DNA from: Mikania micrantha
Lineage: Eukaryota > Streptophyta > Magnoliopsida > Asterales > Asteraceae
DNA length: 64,000 nt
Assembly (NCBI GenBank): GCA_009363875.1
Contig: CM018693.1
Coordinates: forward strand, 76,744,028 to 76,808,027
Reading direction: 5' to 3'
Of the stretch, positions 20,261 to 32,849 are shown piece by piece (position 1 is the first letter of the stretch; each line of letters begins with the position of its first letter). The notes under the pieces are model-generated. The model was not told the origin of the DNA. It searched no databases and was given only the letters and a program-made list of their open reading frames with translations. The position numbers and the translations under genes were made by a program.

Positions 20261-22624
20261 ATGCCACCAAGAAGACCTCCACCTATTTGCCACCATCACC
20301 GCATTCACCTCCACAATCAGCAACACCATCACCACCTCCTCCATCTCCTCCTCCTTCGCACACTCCACCTCATCAACCACCACCCAACTACGAGTTAGAT
20401 CCGGCTACCATTGCACTGGCCACTCTGCTGACCAGCCAGCTAAGGGAAGTGATTCTCGATATGATGAACCGGATTAACTACAACAATGGCAACAGTAACA
20501 TCAACCTAAATGGTGAAGGCAGTGGGAACACTAGACACCAACAAGACTATTCCTACAAGAGCTTTGTAGGATGCAAGCCACCGGTATTCAGTGGCAATGA
20601 GGGAGCTGTCGGCTTGATCCAATGGATCGAGAAGATGGAGACGACCCTCGACATCAGTGGCTGTCCTGAACAGCACAAGGTGAGATATGTAGCAGGCTCA
20701 TTCAACAAACGAGCTCTTACATGGTGGAATGCCCAGTTACAGACTAGGGGCAGAGATGAAGCATTGTCTATGCCTTGGGAGGATTTTAAACTGTTGCTGA
20801 AGGCAGAGTTTTGCCCAAGAAACGAACTGAAGAAGGTTGAGAAAGAGCTGCTCAACCATGTCATGGTTGGTGCTGGGCATTTGGCCTACACCACCAGATA
20901 TCATGAGCTAGCAACACTGCTACAAGATATAGTGCCAACAATGGAGAAACAGATCGAGCGGTATGTCGGTGGACTACCAGCTTGCATCCAAGGGCACGTG
21001 ATTTCTACCCACCCAACTACCTTGGAGATGGCTGTTATTCTGTTGGCAACATTGACAAATGTAATGGTTGCTTCCGGGGCACTGATGAAAAAGGCTGAAG
21101 CAGCCAAGACTGGAAGTTCAAAGAAGCCGGATAAATGCCCGGCCAAGAAACAGATAGTGGTCAGAAACTTTTCTAGGACCACTCATGCTACAACAACCAC
21201 ACAACCACCGCCACTAAAGATCAAGAAGCCGTATACTAGCACGGCTCCTTAGGGCAACAACTGTCAGTTTCACCATCATCCTGGAATCCCATGCAGGAAA
21301 TGCACTGGGTGTGGAAAACTGGGGCACTAGGTGATACACCGCAGAAACCCAACTCCTTAGAACAGAAACAACAATGCAGCGGTGATGACTGCTGCTACTG
21401 ACAATAGGTCTTGCTACAATTGTAGCGAAACTAAACACTACTCAAGGGATTGTTCCAAGAGAGTACAACAAAGGGCTCCAGCAGTTAGAGGACGGGCCTT
21501 TGCACTAGGAGCAGCTGCTGCACGACAAGACCCGAATGTGGTCACTGGTACATTTCTCTTATCTGACTCTTGTGCATCTATATTATTTGACACGGGTGCG
21601 GATCAGAGTTTTATGTCGTCCAACTTTGCATGCCAACTCAGTCACGTGGAGGAATCTTTGGACTACCCTTATATCATAGAGGTAGCAAATGGCAAACAAA
21701 TAACATTTAGCACAATACTTAGGAACTACCCACTGACACTCAATGATCACAAATTTTCCATCGATTTGATACCGATGGAACTGGGCAGTTTCGATATCAT
21801 TGTCGGGATGGATTGGTTATCCCTTAACAGGGTTGAAATCATCTGTTCCGAAAAGCTATTACATATTCCAGTGGGGAACGATCATGTGTTGGAGATTCAT
21901 GGAGATCAGGCAAATCGTAGTGACTAATTAAAATCGTGCATGAAGGCACGCAAGTGTTTAAGAAAATAGTGTGTCGCATTCCTTGCTCACGTAGTGGAAA
22001 AAGACAAGAAGAAATTCAAGATTCAAGATGTAGCTGTTGTGAAAGACTTTGCGGACGTTTTCTGGATGATTTACCGGGATCGCCACCTGAGCGATCAGTG
22101 CAATTCCAAATCGATTTGGTTTCGGGAGTGATTCCTGTGGCTATGTCTCCTTATAGGCTTGCACCATCAGAAATGCAGGAACTGTCCAATCAATTACAGG
22201 AGTTACTAGACAAAGGGTTCATCCGACCGACTTTCTCATCGTGGGGAGCTCCAGTTTTTTTTGTCAAGCTAAAGGATGGATCCTTCAGAATGTGTACTGA
22301 TTACAGAGAACTTAACAAGCTCACCATCAAGAATCGGTACCCGTTATCGAGGATTGATGATCTATTTGATCAATTACAGGGAGCTCAGTATTTCTCAAAG
22401 ATAGACCTGCGTTCAGGTTATCACCAGCTCCGGATTCAAGAGGAAGACATACCTAAGACGACTTTTCGTACCCGATACGATCACTACAAGTTCATGGTGA
22501 TGCCATTTGGATTGACGAGCGCACCGGTGTGCAAGCCGTTTCTAGATCAATTCGTTATCGTCTTTATTGATGATATACTGATCTATTCAAAGAGTGAGAA
22601 GGAACACGAGCAACATCTCAAAAC
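20261..22624 (+). pseudogene. Gypsy gag-protease-RT, broken (element 1, 5' part)
   Basis: The family start MPPRR is at 20261. The reading shifts within the first dozen codons into the frame carrying the proline-rich segment and Gag domain (ALTWWNAQ near 20720). In-frame stops follow at 21250, 21328 and 21358, the first near and the next two within the zinc-knuckle region; the second knuckle CYNCSETKHYSRDC survives. The protease has DTGADQSF (near 21590) and GMDWLSLN. Stops at 21925 and 21967 and a frameshift near 22060 precede RT. RT keeps YFSKIDLRSGYHQL and FIDDILIYS but lacks about nine residues between GLTSAP and VCKPF (near 22529), a deletion in the RT fold. The frame ends at the copia insertion. 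Confidence 0.9.
22555..22623 (+). repeat. 69-bp flank duplication, left copy
   Basis: This RT segment (encoding VIVFIDDILIYSKSEKEHEQ) recurs at 32846-32914 on the far side of the copia insertion, far longer than the 5-bp duplication normal for LTR elements. Confidence 0.85.
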
Positions 22625-23474
22625 TGTAGAAAATCAGTGACCTGAGTGGAGGCTTACTTAACCATGAACAAGAGCTTTAGATATTTAGTCAAAGCTTTTG
22701 GTATTAGCTCCCTCTAGAGTTTAGCACTTAAGTTTTGTCATTTCAGATGTTTAGTTTTCTTGTTTAAAGAAAACAGAGAACAGAAAATAAGAGAGGCAAC
22801 ACAAAGAAGATTCAGAAAAGTGTTATTGTTCATACATAGGATGTTGGGGTATAAATAGCCCCGACATTTAATGTTTCAGGACAAATACATGAAAAAGACA
22901 AACAGACAAGACTGAAGACACTTTTACAGACACTGTAGCATCAGAATAGTACAAGTATAAAGTCAACTAGGATCTTCAAGGATCTTGAAGTCTTCCGAGG
23001 TTCAGACAGTTGTACTGATGCTAAGGAGTTATTCTTTCGGAAGTTTTTCATAGGAAACTAATTAGATGAATCAGTTATACTATTATCGGAAGCTGATTAG
23101 AGAAACACTTATTCTTTCATCAGAAGACAATCATTTATTCTTTCATCAGAAGACCATCATCAGAAGCGGATGTAGATACATAAATCTTCCGAAGTAATGT
23201 TTTTCTTCCGAAGCTTTTCTTCCGATGGAGTCTTCTGAAGCCTGTCTTCCGAAAGGGTCTTCCGAATAGTATTTTATCTTCAGAAGCAGATGTCTTCCGA
23301 TAGTGTCTTCCGAAGTGTATTTTATCTTCATAAGCAGATGTCTTCCGATAGTGTCTTCCGAAGTGTATTTTATCTTCAGAAGCAGATGTCTTTCGAAGGT
23401 AGTGTCATGCAACATTTATTCAAGTGAATTATTTGAAGGGTGGTTTTGCTTCGTCAGTCCTTATTTTTCCAACA
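22625..23474 (-). repeat. 3' LTR of the SIRE-like element (850 bp, complete)
   Basis: In element sense it begins TGTTGGAAAAATAAGG after the purine tract and ends GATTTTCTACA. It contains a TATTTATA box (22850-22857), many CTTCCGAAG/CTTCGGAAG palindromes and a 48-bp tandem repeat. It is longer than its partner at 32149-32849, which has lost the outer end and one repeat unit. Confidence 0.88.
23230..23400. repeat. 48-bp tandem repeat in SIRE-like LTR
   Basis: TGTCTTCCGATAGTGTCTTC occurs at 23291 and again at 23339, a period of 48, with flanking partial copies. The unit contains CTTCCGAAG and CTTCAGAAG palindromes. The other LTR has fewer units, so the array changed after insertion or during LTR copying. 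Confidence 0.85.
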
Positions 23475-25833
23475 ATCTCCCTCTGGACTGATGAAGCCAA
23501 AACCACTTAGCTTTAAAACCCAATCAATTTCTTGAACATCAAACTCAGTGGGGGAAAGTACATGAGAATGGTTCAGAAGAGGTTTGGGAGGCAGGTGAGC
23601 ATTCTTTATTTGTGAGTTTGGACAAAAACCGGTTATAGTTTATTTGGAGTAGTGTCCTTAGAGGAAAACTGAAGTAGGTTGCCTGAATACAGCAAATGCT
23701 TCTTTGTTTATTTAAGCTTCAACCTCTTTTGAGAATGGTTTATGTATTATTCTCCCTCTTTTTGGCTTTATCAGCCAGGACCTTGAATCAGTAGGCTAGG
23801 CAGGGAAGTGAGAGAGGCAGGAAGAAGTGAGGTAGATACTTCTTGAAAAAGCAGTAGAAGAAAGGTGGGAGTAGTGAAGGTGGTTGAAGAGTTTGAGATA
23901 CCTTCAAATGAAGGTGCCTGCATTGGGATGGATTTGGATTGCAGGACTTTGGATATTCACTATTGTTGTGACATAACACAATGAGTGTGGTCAGAGCAAT
24001 CTGAATATGAAAAGTGGAATCCGTCAATTCCTTATTGTTAAGAACTGATCCGTCCATCGTGTTACAGATGTCATCCGAATCCCTGACTTGAGAGTCAGTT
24101 TTATCATGACCTGAATCCATCTCAGAGATGTCATGAACCCCTTTTTCTTGGTTCTGGGGATTTCCAGCCTTAGTTTAAAAAGAAAACTTCATTGGCTGTT
24201 GCCATACCAGGAGTCTTATTGCCTGATCCATTCAGATGAGAATCCATTAGATTTTCATGTGAAATGGATGCTCCTGATGTATGATCAAGAAGTCTAGATG
24301 GACTTGACTTCCGGATCTCATCCTCTTTTCATGGGTAAGAGATTTATCAAGAGAGAGTGGGGGGGCTTTTAGAAAGAACAGAGATGTCCTTGGGAGAGAG
24401 GACGACCATCTGAGTGTCAAATGACATTTCAATGGTTAGTGAGGGTTCCCTTAGGAATACAACATCATCCTATGGAGAGGATTGATGAGGAGCTGGAGGG
24501 GAAGAGATTCTTGATTCATCTGTGAGGATGGAACAGATGTATCCATGTGTTCAGTAGGAACACAGTCATGTTCAGGGATCTCATCTTCCTGAACAGACTT
24601 TTTGGGCTTATTAGGCTTAAAAGGTTGTGAGAAAAAAAATTATTTTATGGCCGGTACCTGTTATAGGTGTGAAACAAAGGTGGATGTGGGTTCACTGAAG
24701 ATGGGTGTTTCTTCAGTGTCATCCATTAGTGTTCATACTTGTGAACACTAGTTTGTCAAATCCTTCATAGTACTATGAGTATCAATGAGACAAACTAAAA
24801 GTATGGCAGGGACTTGGGACATTTCGGGTAATGTACCAGATGATCAAGGGAATGCTAACATACCTTATGTTATTGAAATGATTTTCCCTAACCTTTTCTT
24901 GAGAAGGATACTGTAAAAACATGTGATACATAGAGCAAAAGAAATGTTTTTGCACAATCAAGTTTTTCAGGTTAACCTTATAATCACATTATCAAAAACA
25001 GTATAAAGAAGAAGTAAAGGAGTCGAAAGCTTCATGATTGTTTTTAAGATTATGATTACAGATCAGTTTGAGAAGAAAAGAAAATTTGATGCTTACATAC
25101 CATGACAAAAAGACATGTTAATGCACACCGTGAAGTACAGACGAAGCTTTGTGAGGAATGAAGCCTGGTCCGAAGCCATTACACCATTATTATAAGCTTG
25201 AAGCTTAGACAAATTTTGTGTAAGTGCTCCGTGCCAGGCGACATGCCTGACAAGTGATCATCCGTAGCCATGAGCATTACTTAGAATTTTGAAGGTGATG
25301 AAGGGTTTCTGGATAATCAGAGGATCAAGAAATCTTGGTACATTAACGGTGAGAGAAATGAGAAAGAAAATGGTGATTATTGATTTAAATAAGATTATTG
25401 ATTAGTAAGATGACGTCAAGTATCTTCTCGAGCCGTGGGAGTTAGCATTGAGAATCGAATCTTGCAGAGAAGTTGACAACTGTCATGTCAGGTGCAAGGC
25501 TCAAGAGGTTTTATTTGCATATCGGAAGAACCTTATCCTTGGAAGCAAGTTAAATGATCATTTGATGATTTTCGGAATGAAGAGAGATTATCGGAAGGAG
25601 AAGAAACCAAAGTGGTTATGAATTGTAACAAAGGAAGATTTGAACATCGGATAGATATGAAGCAGTGACAATATTAACACTGATCCTATCCGTGTATTGA
25701 GATAATCACTGAAAGAGACCAAGATTTCTTTAACAATGGTTTATCAGATATCCTTTGTTAGGACAATTTATGAAAATTATCCTTTTATATGTATGTGTAG
25801 GAAGGTTAATAAACATAATCTTAACTATGTTTA
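23475..25833 (-). other. SIRE-like 3' untranslated stretch with polypurine tract
   Basis: The PPT reads CCAGAGGGAGAT on the minus strand at 23475-23486. Upstream, about 2.35 kb separates it from the end of RNase H. SIRE elements often carry an env-like frame here; only short scattered frames are present, so I do not call one. Confidence 0.6.
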
Positions 25834-28800
25834 TTAACTCATATTTATCATTCCCAATTTGGCCACAAACTTTGAGAAAGTTGAGGAGTCCAAGGTAAAT
25901 ATGTCAGCTATTTGGTCACTTGTAGAGACATGTTCAGGAACAATTAGTCCCTTTTCAAAACAGTCTCTAATGAAGTGATGCCTTATTTCAATGTGTTTGG
26001 TTTTAGAATGATAGACAGGATGTTTTATTATGTTTTTGGCAGCTTCGCTATCTATTAGAAGAGGTGTCTTTAGTTCAGTTATTCCAAAATCTAACAGTTG
26101 GTATTGTAACCAAAGAATTTGGGCAGTGCAATGGGCTGCTGCAATGTATTCAGCTTAAGCAGTTGAGTTTGACACTGATGTTTGCTTTTTCCTTTGCCAT
26201 GACACTAAGCAACCTGCAAAGAACTGACAACCTCCTGAAGTAGACTTTCTGGTGAGCGAGCAACCAGCATAATCACTATCTGAAAAACCAACAAGCTTAC
26301 AAGTTTGATTAGCAGGATACCAAATACCTAGCACGGGAGTACCTTTGAGATATCTGAGTATCCTCTTCACAAATGAAAGATGAGATTGTTTGGGGGTAGA
26401 CTGGTATCTTGCACAGACACATGTTGCATACATGATGTATGGCCTTGATGCAGTGAGATACATCAGAGAACCAATCATGCACCTGTAGAGAGTTTGATCT
26501 ACAGGTTCACCATTGTCGTCTGGACATATTCCAGGACTTGTTGCCATGGTAGTAGAAATTATTTTGCAATCATTCATATCAAATTTATTTAGAAGATCTT
26601 TTACATATTTATATTTATGAATGAAAGTCCCATTTGGGGTTTGTTTGACTTGAAGTCCTAAAAATGTTTTTAGTTCACTTAAAGCACTCATTTCAAACTT
26701 AGAAGACATTAATTTAGAGAATTGTTCACACATGGAAGGTTTTGTTGATCCAAAAATGATGTCATCAACATAGATTTGGACAAGCAGAAGTTCCTTATCT
26801 ACCCTTTTGATGAACAAGGTCTTATCAATGGTTCCCCGAGAAAATTTATTAGAAAGAAGAAACTGAGAAAGAGTATCATACCATGCTCTGGGTGCTTGTT
26901 TCAGACCTTAGTGCCTTGTCTAGTTTGTACACCCAATCAGGATGATGAACATCATCAATTCCTGGTGGTTGACACACATAGACTTCCTCTTTTATTGTCC
27001 CATACAGGAATGCACTTTTTATGTCCATTTGGTATACCTTTATATTATGGGAGATGGCAAATGCAAGAAAGAGTCTGATGGCTTCCAATCTTGCCACAGG
27101 AGCAAAGGTTTCATCATAGTCAATACCTTCCTCTTGACAATAACCTTGTACCACTAATCTGGCCTTATTTTTTATTACAATGCCTCTGTCATCTGTGTTG
27201 TTTCTGAACACCCATTTGGTTCCGATGGGATATTTTCCAGCTGGCAGAGGACATAAAGTCCATACATTTTTCCTTTTGAACTGTAAGAGTTCGTCTTGCA
27301 TAGCCTCTACCCAATTATTGTCTTTAAGAGCCTCCTGATATTTAGAGGGCTGAATTTGGGATAAGAAGGCAGCATGAAGGCAAAAATTTGAAATCTGGCT
27401 CCTAGTTTGAACTCCTTTACTTAGATCACCTAAGATTTGTTCTAGAGGATGATTTTTGTTGAAAGGAATGATGTCCAAACAATTATTTGAGGAGGCAGCA
27501 TCGGAAGAGGTTGAGTTTTCAATGGGATCTGGAGAGTTTTCTGGAAGAGAGACGTGAGGATTTTCAGGAATATCTACAGATACATTATCCAAGACTGGAG
27601 ATGAAGGAGTAGATATTTGATTGTCTTGGTTTTGAGAGTTTGTTTCTTGAGAATTTATTTGATAAAAAGGAAAGGAGGTTAAGAATTTAGAAACAGTACA
27701 TTCATCTAGAAAGGATAGATCTTCGGATGTTTGACACGATTCTGAAGAAGGTGAAGAAGGGGAGATAGGAGGAATGAAGGAGAAGCTTTCAAGATCAAAG
27801 AGGGCATCAGGAGTAGAAGGGAAAGATGAGGTTGATGCTAATTCATTGAATTTAACATCAATGGATTCCTCAATAATTTTGGTCATGAGATTGAAAGCTC
27901 GGTATGCTTTAGAGGTCTGAGAGTATCCAACAAAATATCATGAATCAACTTTAGCAGCAAACTTGGACAAAGAGTCTTTTGTGTTTAAGATAAAACATGG
28001 ACATCCAAAGACTTTGAAGAAGGAAATGAGAGGCTTTATGTTATACAGGATTTCATAGGCAGTTTTGTTATGTCTTTTTACAATGTGAACTCTGTTTAAG
28101 ACATAACAAGCAATGTTTACTGCCTCAGCCCAGAAGGATAAAGGTAATCCTGAGTCTGCAAGCATGGTTCTTGCAGCTTCAATTAGTGTCCTGTTCTTTC
28201 TTTCTACAACTCCATTCTGAGCAGGAGTTCTAGGAACACTATATTGTCTAAGGATTCCTTTAGAGATGCAGAATTTATCAAGAACTTGGTTCTTGAACTC
28301 TGTGCCATTGTCACTTCTTATTATTTTAACAGGGAGACTAAATTGTCTCTCAAGATTAGTGATAAGAGCAATTATTTTATCAGAAGTCTCATGTTTGCTG
28401 ACAAGGAAAAAGGTCCAGCAAATCTTGAGTAATCATCCACAACAACTAGACAATATCTTTTTCTTGCCAAACTGGCTACCTTCACTGGACCAAACAGATC
28501 CATATGAAGCAGATTAAGACATTTAGTTGTTTTGGATTCCACAATGGACTTATGTGAAGTTTTATGTTGCTTTCCCTTTAAGCAAGATTCACATTTACCT
28601 TCAAAGTGAAATTCTTAGGAAGGCAATCCTCTTACTAAAGAAAAGGTTGAAAGCTTATGAAGAGTTTGGTGATTAAGGTGACTGAGTCTTCTGTGCCAAA
28701 GAGAAGTTTCAGAAGATGATGCTTTGGCTATCAAACATGAAGGAGAATATGTTTTAGAGTCAGTAGTCATATCTACAATATAGACATTTCCACTTCTTCT

Positions 28801-29157
28801 AGCCGTTAGCAGAGTATGTTGATCAATCAAGATCTTTATTTTTGAATTTATTTTTGGAGAGAGAATTTTGCAACTGTCTTTAGTGAAAAATGAACTAAAA
28901 TTTTTATCAACTAGTTGAGAAACACTCAAGAGATTAAACTTGAGATTCTCAACTAAGCTAACATCTTTAAATTTCAAATTTCCACTTGAGACAGAACCAG
29001 ACCCCACTATCCAACCTTTTGCATTGTTTCCGAAGGAAACATATCCTCCATTCTTTGGAATGAAGTTATTTAGAATGGATCTGCATCCTGTCATGTGCCT
29101 AGATCCTCCACTATCCACATACCAGAGATGATTTTGGTTTGAAGAGGGTTTCTGCAC
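25834..29157 (-). pseudogene. SIRE-like protease-integrase-RT-RNase H, broken
   Basis: Read from 29157 downward: protease with WYVDSGGSRHMTG, GAG-pre-integrase (LWHRRLSHLNHQ), a stop at 28615, integrase zinc finger CESCLKGKQH, and the integrase triad in HMDLFGP, RSDNGTEF and NGVVERKN. A one-base loss near 28428 shifts the frame between the first two. A TGA lies at 27938-27940. RT follows with GTKWVFRN and QMDIKSAFLYG, then a net two-base loss near 26908 in the segment after DKAL, then YVDDIIFGS. RNase H is cut by TAA at 26155-26157 inside the conserved STAEAEY block and continues in frame to the stop at 25834. All catalytic motifs are still readable, so the damage is moderate. Confidence 0.9.
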
Positions 29158-29204
29158 ATGAGGATCAAATACAATAGGTTAGACATGGGATATTTTATTT
29201 TATT

Positions 29205-31933
29205 TTATTTGTTTGGTTTATTTTGTTGTGTATCATCCATCAATTTCTGCATCATTAATAGCAGCTGTTGTTGATTCTGTTGGAGAAGATTGATTTGTGA
29301 ATCCACGGGAGAAGTGTTACCAACATTATGAGAGTAAGAAACTGGGTTCATCGTAGAGTAAGGAGGAGGTGTTCCCAAAATAGAAGGTCTAGAGTTTGCA
29401 GTCAAGGAAGGAGGTAAGAGGAACGAAGAATGGGGGTTTGCTCCAACAAATTGTTTACTTGATGTTCTTACTTTCTTCATCCTATTAGGGAGGTTTCCTT
29501 TGGATGAAGAGGTATGTTCAGCTTTCAACTTATTAGCCTTCAATCTGGCTTTCTCCAAAGGCGTTTTTGTTCTGCAGTTTTCAGTAGCATGGTTGTACTT
29601 AAAACATTTTAAGCAGGCTGGAGAGAGAGGGGAGTAATTTGGGATGAAAGGTCTGTTTACCTTCATTATGGGGTAAGGAGGATGAGGATGAGAAGGAGGA
29701 AACTGGATATTAACCATAGGTTCTTTTCCTTTTTCAAGATTTGACTTGATGCTAGAAGAGAGACCCGATTTTGTTGTTTCTTCTGAACTATGAGTAGAGC
29801 TTATATCAGGAGCAATCTCATTTTGTTCTGAAGAGTTATTGTGTTGAACTGAGTTCAAATGTGGTTTTTCTAATCTTGTCAGATTTGTATTAGTGGGGTA
29901 TACAAACCTAGAAGAATAGTTTGGTTGATACACCAATGGAGGTGTGTTTATTATTGGAGGAATTTCATCAGGAAGAAAGGTTGGTGAGATAGGTTCCGGA
30001 GTGGTTTCTTCCTTATTATTATCGATTGGGGTGTAATCCTCTGGTTGAGCAGTGTGATTATACCCAATCCCAAATCTTGCTTTGCTGTGAACTTGCTTTT
30101 GTAAAAGCATTTTGAATCCTTTGCAAGACTCAACCCACTTTTCACAGCTCACTTGAGTTTGAGATAATTCATCTTTACAAGCATAATATTTTTCTCTTTG
30201 TAGATCAAATGATGCTTGTAAGTTGATTTTCTCAGTTTTTAAAGTGGAGATCTCATTATCTTTAATTTTTATTAATTTTCCCACTTCAGAATTTTTATTG
30301 TCCAGGAGTTGTTCCAACTCCTGATTTTGCTTTTGAAGCAACATATTGGCTTTCTTTATTTTTGCAAAAGCCTCTATGCATGTATCGGAACATAGTTTTT
30401 CTAAGGTAGAAGAAGATACATGAGCATCAGAAGTGTCTGCTTCAGGTTGAACAGAAGAAAAGGATTCTTCACCAACAGCCATGAGAGCAAATTCTGTTGG
30501 TTCAGAAGTGATGAGGGCATAGCCAACATCTTCAGGTAAGCTGCTCCAGTCTATGTACTCTTGAGAGAAAAGAGCCCGTTGACTAGATGAGGAAGACTGG
30601 ACAGCAGGGCCTGGTGCATTTATTTGTGAAGAAGGAGCTACAACAACTTGAAGTGAAGCAGGGGTGAGTTGGTACATGTTACCATTTGCAGCTTGTACAT
30701 ATTGCACATTAGTGAAGAAGAGTTTTGTGCAATGTGTGCTGATTCATGAGGATTATTGGTCCTTTTGAAAGAGGAGGAGGAAGAGGAGGAAGAATATGGT
30801 GTTGAAGAGGTGTGTGAAGGTATGTTTGGAAAGGTCACATAAGGAGAAGAGTTAGAATTTGGAGCATTTGTGCATTCCCTGGCAAAATGTCCACTGCCAT
30901 GACACCTATAGCATTGGACATTAGCCTTATTTAGACCGATCCCGGTTTTTCCATGGATACCAGGAAATTTTCTTCCTGTCCTCTTGTAGAACTTGTTAGT
31001 TCTTATGCTCAAGAGAGCCAGTTGATGGAGAATGTCCATCTCTTCCAAGTCATCACTTGGAACTTGATGAAGATCATCCATGATGAAACACAAATGGTCA
31101 GAAAGAAGAGAATGGTCATCACGAGAAGAGAATGAAGAGGTGATGCCAGTAGTTATGTCAATGTGTTCATCATAACCCTGATCATTTATCACAGAGTTAT
31201 GACTAAGAAGAGCTGTGTTCCCTTGAACATACTCTTCAGTTGATTTACCAGATTTTATTAATTTTTGTTTCTGGTCAATCTCTCGCTCAAAGGTGAGCAA
31301 CTTACCATGAAGTTGGGTAAGTGAGAGTTTGCCAAAATCTGGTGAAGATCTCATAACTATAGAATAAGTTTCCCATTTATCAGGAAGAGATCTTAAAAAT
31401 CGATTAAGAACTGAGACAGGAGGGTACACTTGACCAGCTAATTTTGGTTCACTTAAGAGAGAAGTGAACCTTTCAAATTGCTGAGTTAGTGACTCATTAT
31501 TTAGTTGGCAGAAAGTCTCATATTGTTGAGCCAATATTTCCCTAGTGTTGGCTACAACATCATCGGTACCACCGAATTGCTCTTTTACAGCATTCCATAA
31601 GTCCTTAACGGACTCATGGTGAAGAAGACCCAAATAAATTTCATTCGGAAGGGCCATAGCCAGCTGAGCATGTGCCTTGGCATCAAGCTCCAGTTTTTGA
31701 AAGTCTTCTTCGGTGTAATTCCGAGGGTCCTTAGGGACATTGTCTCCAGTCTCTGTGTCCAGGACCATTGGTTTATGAGGTCCGAACATGACAGACTTCC
31801 AACATCCTGTATGATTATTTGACAGGAAATGTAACATCCGTCTCTGCCAAATATTGTATTGATTCCTAACCAAAATTGGTGGCTTTGTGGCAGAACCAGT
31901 GTTATGGGGATCTAAGGTGAATTTTTCTGCCAC
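29205..31933 (-). pseudogene. SIRE-like Gag, frameshifted
   Basis: The first frame (31933 to 30638) starts MAEKFTLDPHNTG and holds a UBN2-type Gag domain (LWNAVKEQFGG, SLTQQFERFTSLLS) and a CCHC knuckle CYRCHGSGHFAREC. The second frame (30707 to 29205) overlaps it and continues the same protein after a shift near 30650-30700: a coiled-coil segment (LQKQNQELEQLLDNKNSEVG), a proline-rich part and a second cysteine cluster (CLKCFKYNHATENC). Both frames align as one Gag. Whether gag and pol were originally fused cannot be told here, because 29157-29205 is AT-rich and out of frame. Confidence 0.85.
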
Positions 31934-32134
31934 GTGTTCAAACAGTTATGAGTAAATCAAAAAGTAATGAGTACTCAAGGTAGTTTGTTTGAATGATTCT
32001 TGAACACTTTAGAGTTTCAAAAATCAATCTTCAGCAGATTATGAAAAGTAGATGAACACAGAAAACTAAACACAAGATATCTAAGAGAGCTTTGAATTTT
32101 AGACTTGATGGTTAAACCAATACTAAAGAACAAG

Positions 32135-32146
32135 GCTCTGATACCA
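32135..32146 (-). promoter_or_regulatory. Primer binding site of the SIRE-like element
   Basis: TGGTATCAGAGC on the minus strand, two bases inside the LTR end at 32149. It is the tRNA-iMet type. Confidence 0.88.
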
Positions 32147-32148
32147 AT

Positions 32149-32849
32149 TGTAGAAAATCAGTGACCTGAGTGAAGGCTTACTTAACCAGGAACAAGAGCT
32201 TTAGATATTTAGTCAAAGCTTTTGGTATTAGCTCCCTCTAGAGTTTAGCACTTAAGTTTAGTTATTTCAGATGTTTAGTTTTCTTGTTTAAAGAAAAGAG
32301 AGAACAGAAAAACAGAGAGGCAACAAAAAGAAGATTCAGAAAAGTGTTATTGTTCATACATAGGATGTTGGGGTATAAATAGCCCCGACATTTAATGTTT
32401 CAGGACAAATACATGAAAAAGACAAACAGACAAGACTGAAGACACTTTTACAGACATTGTAGCATCAGAATAGTACAAGTATAAAGTCAACTAGGATCTT
32501 CAAGGATCTTGAAGTCTTCCGAGGTTCAGACAGTTGTACTGATGCTAAGGAGTTATTCTTTCGGAAGTTCTTCATAGGAAACTGATTAGATGAATCATTT
32601 ATACTATTATCGGAAGCTGATGAGAGAAACACTTGTTCTTTCATCAGAAGACAATCATTTATTCTTACATCAGAAGACCATGATCGGAAGCTGATGTAGA
32701 TACATAAATCTTCCGAAGTAATGTTTTTCTTCCGAAGCTTTTCTTCCGATGGAGTCTTCTGAAGCCTGTCTTCCGAAAGGGTCTTTCGAAGAGTATTTTA
32801 TCTTCAGAAGCAGATGTCTTCCGATAGTGTCTTCCGAAGTATATTTTAT
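32149..32849 (-). repeat. 5' LTR of the SIRE-like element, outer end missing
   Basis: It matches 22625-23474 closely, with a TATTTATA box at 32374-32381, but stops at GAAGTATATTTTATC. About 150 bases including the outer TGTTGG end are absent. The join to gypsy RT falls in a shared TTATC, pointing to a microhomology junction. Confidence 0.85.

Larger units (their letters stand above)
22625..32849 (-). mobile_element. SIRE-like Ty1/copia element, about 10.2 kb
   Basis: On the minus strand: 5' LTR (32849-32149, truncated at its outer end), tRNA-iMet PBS, long gag with coiled coil and CCHC knuckles, protease, integrase, RT, RNase H, a 2.4 kb untranslated stretch, PPT and a full 3' LTR (23474-22625). 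The size, long gag and RT wording (YVDDIIFGS, MIGSLMYLTASRP) fit SIRE/Maximus elements, by family knowledge. Gag and pol carry multiple stops and shifts. It is inserted in the RT of gypsy element 1. Confidence 0.88.

Noticed and set aside
20553..21438. Minus-strand frames opposite the element 1 gag
   Set aside because: Antisense shadows of a recognisable Gag-protease; no domain of their own.
23475..25833. Env-like gene of the SIRE-like element
   Set aside because: Position fits, but no frame of useful length, signal peptide or membrane segment could be supported.
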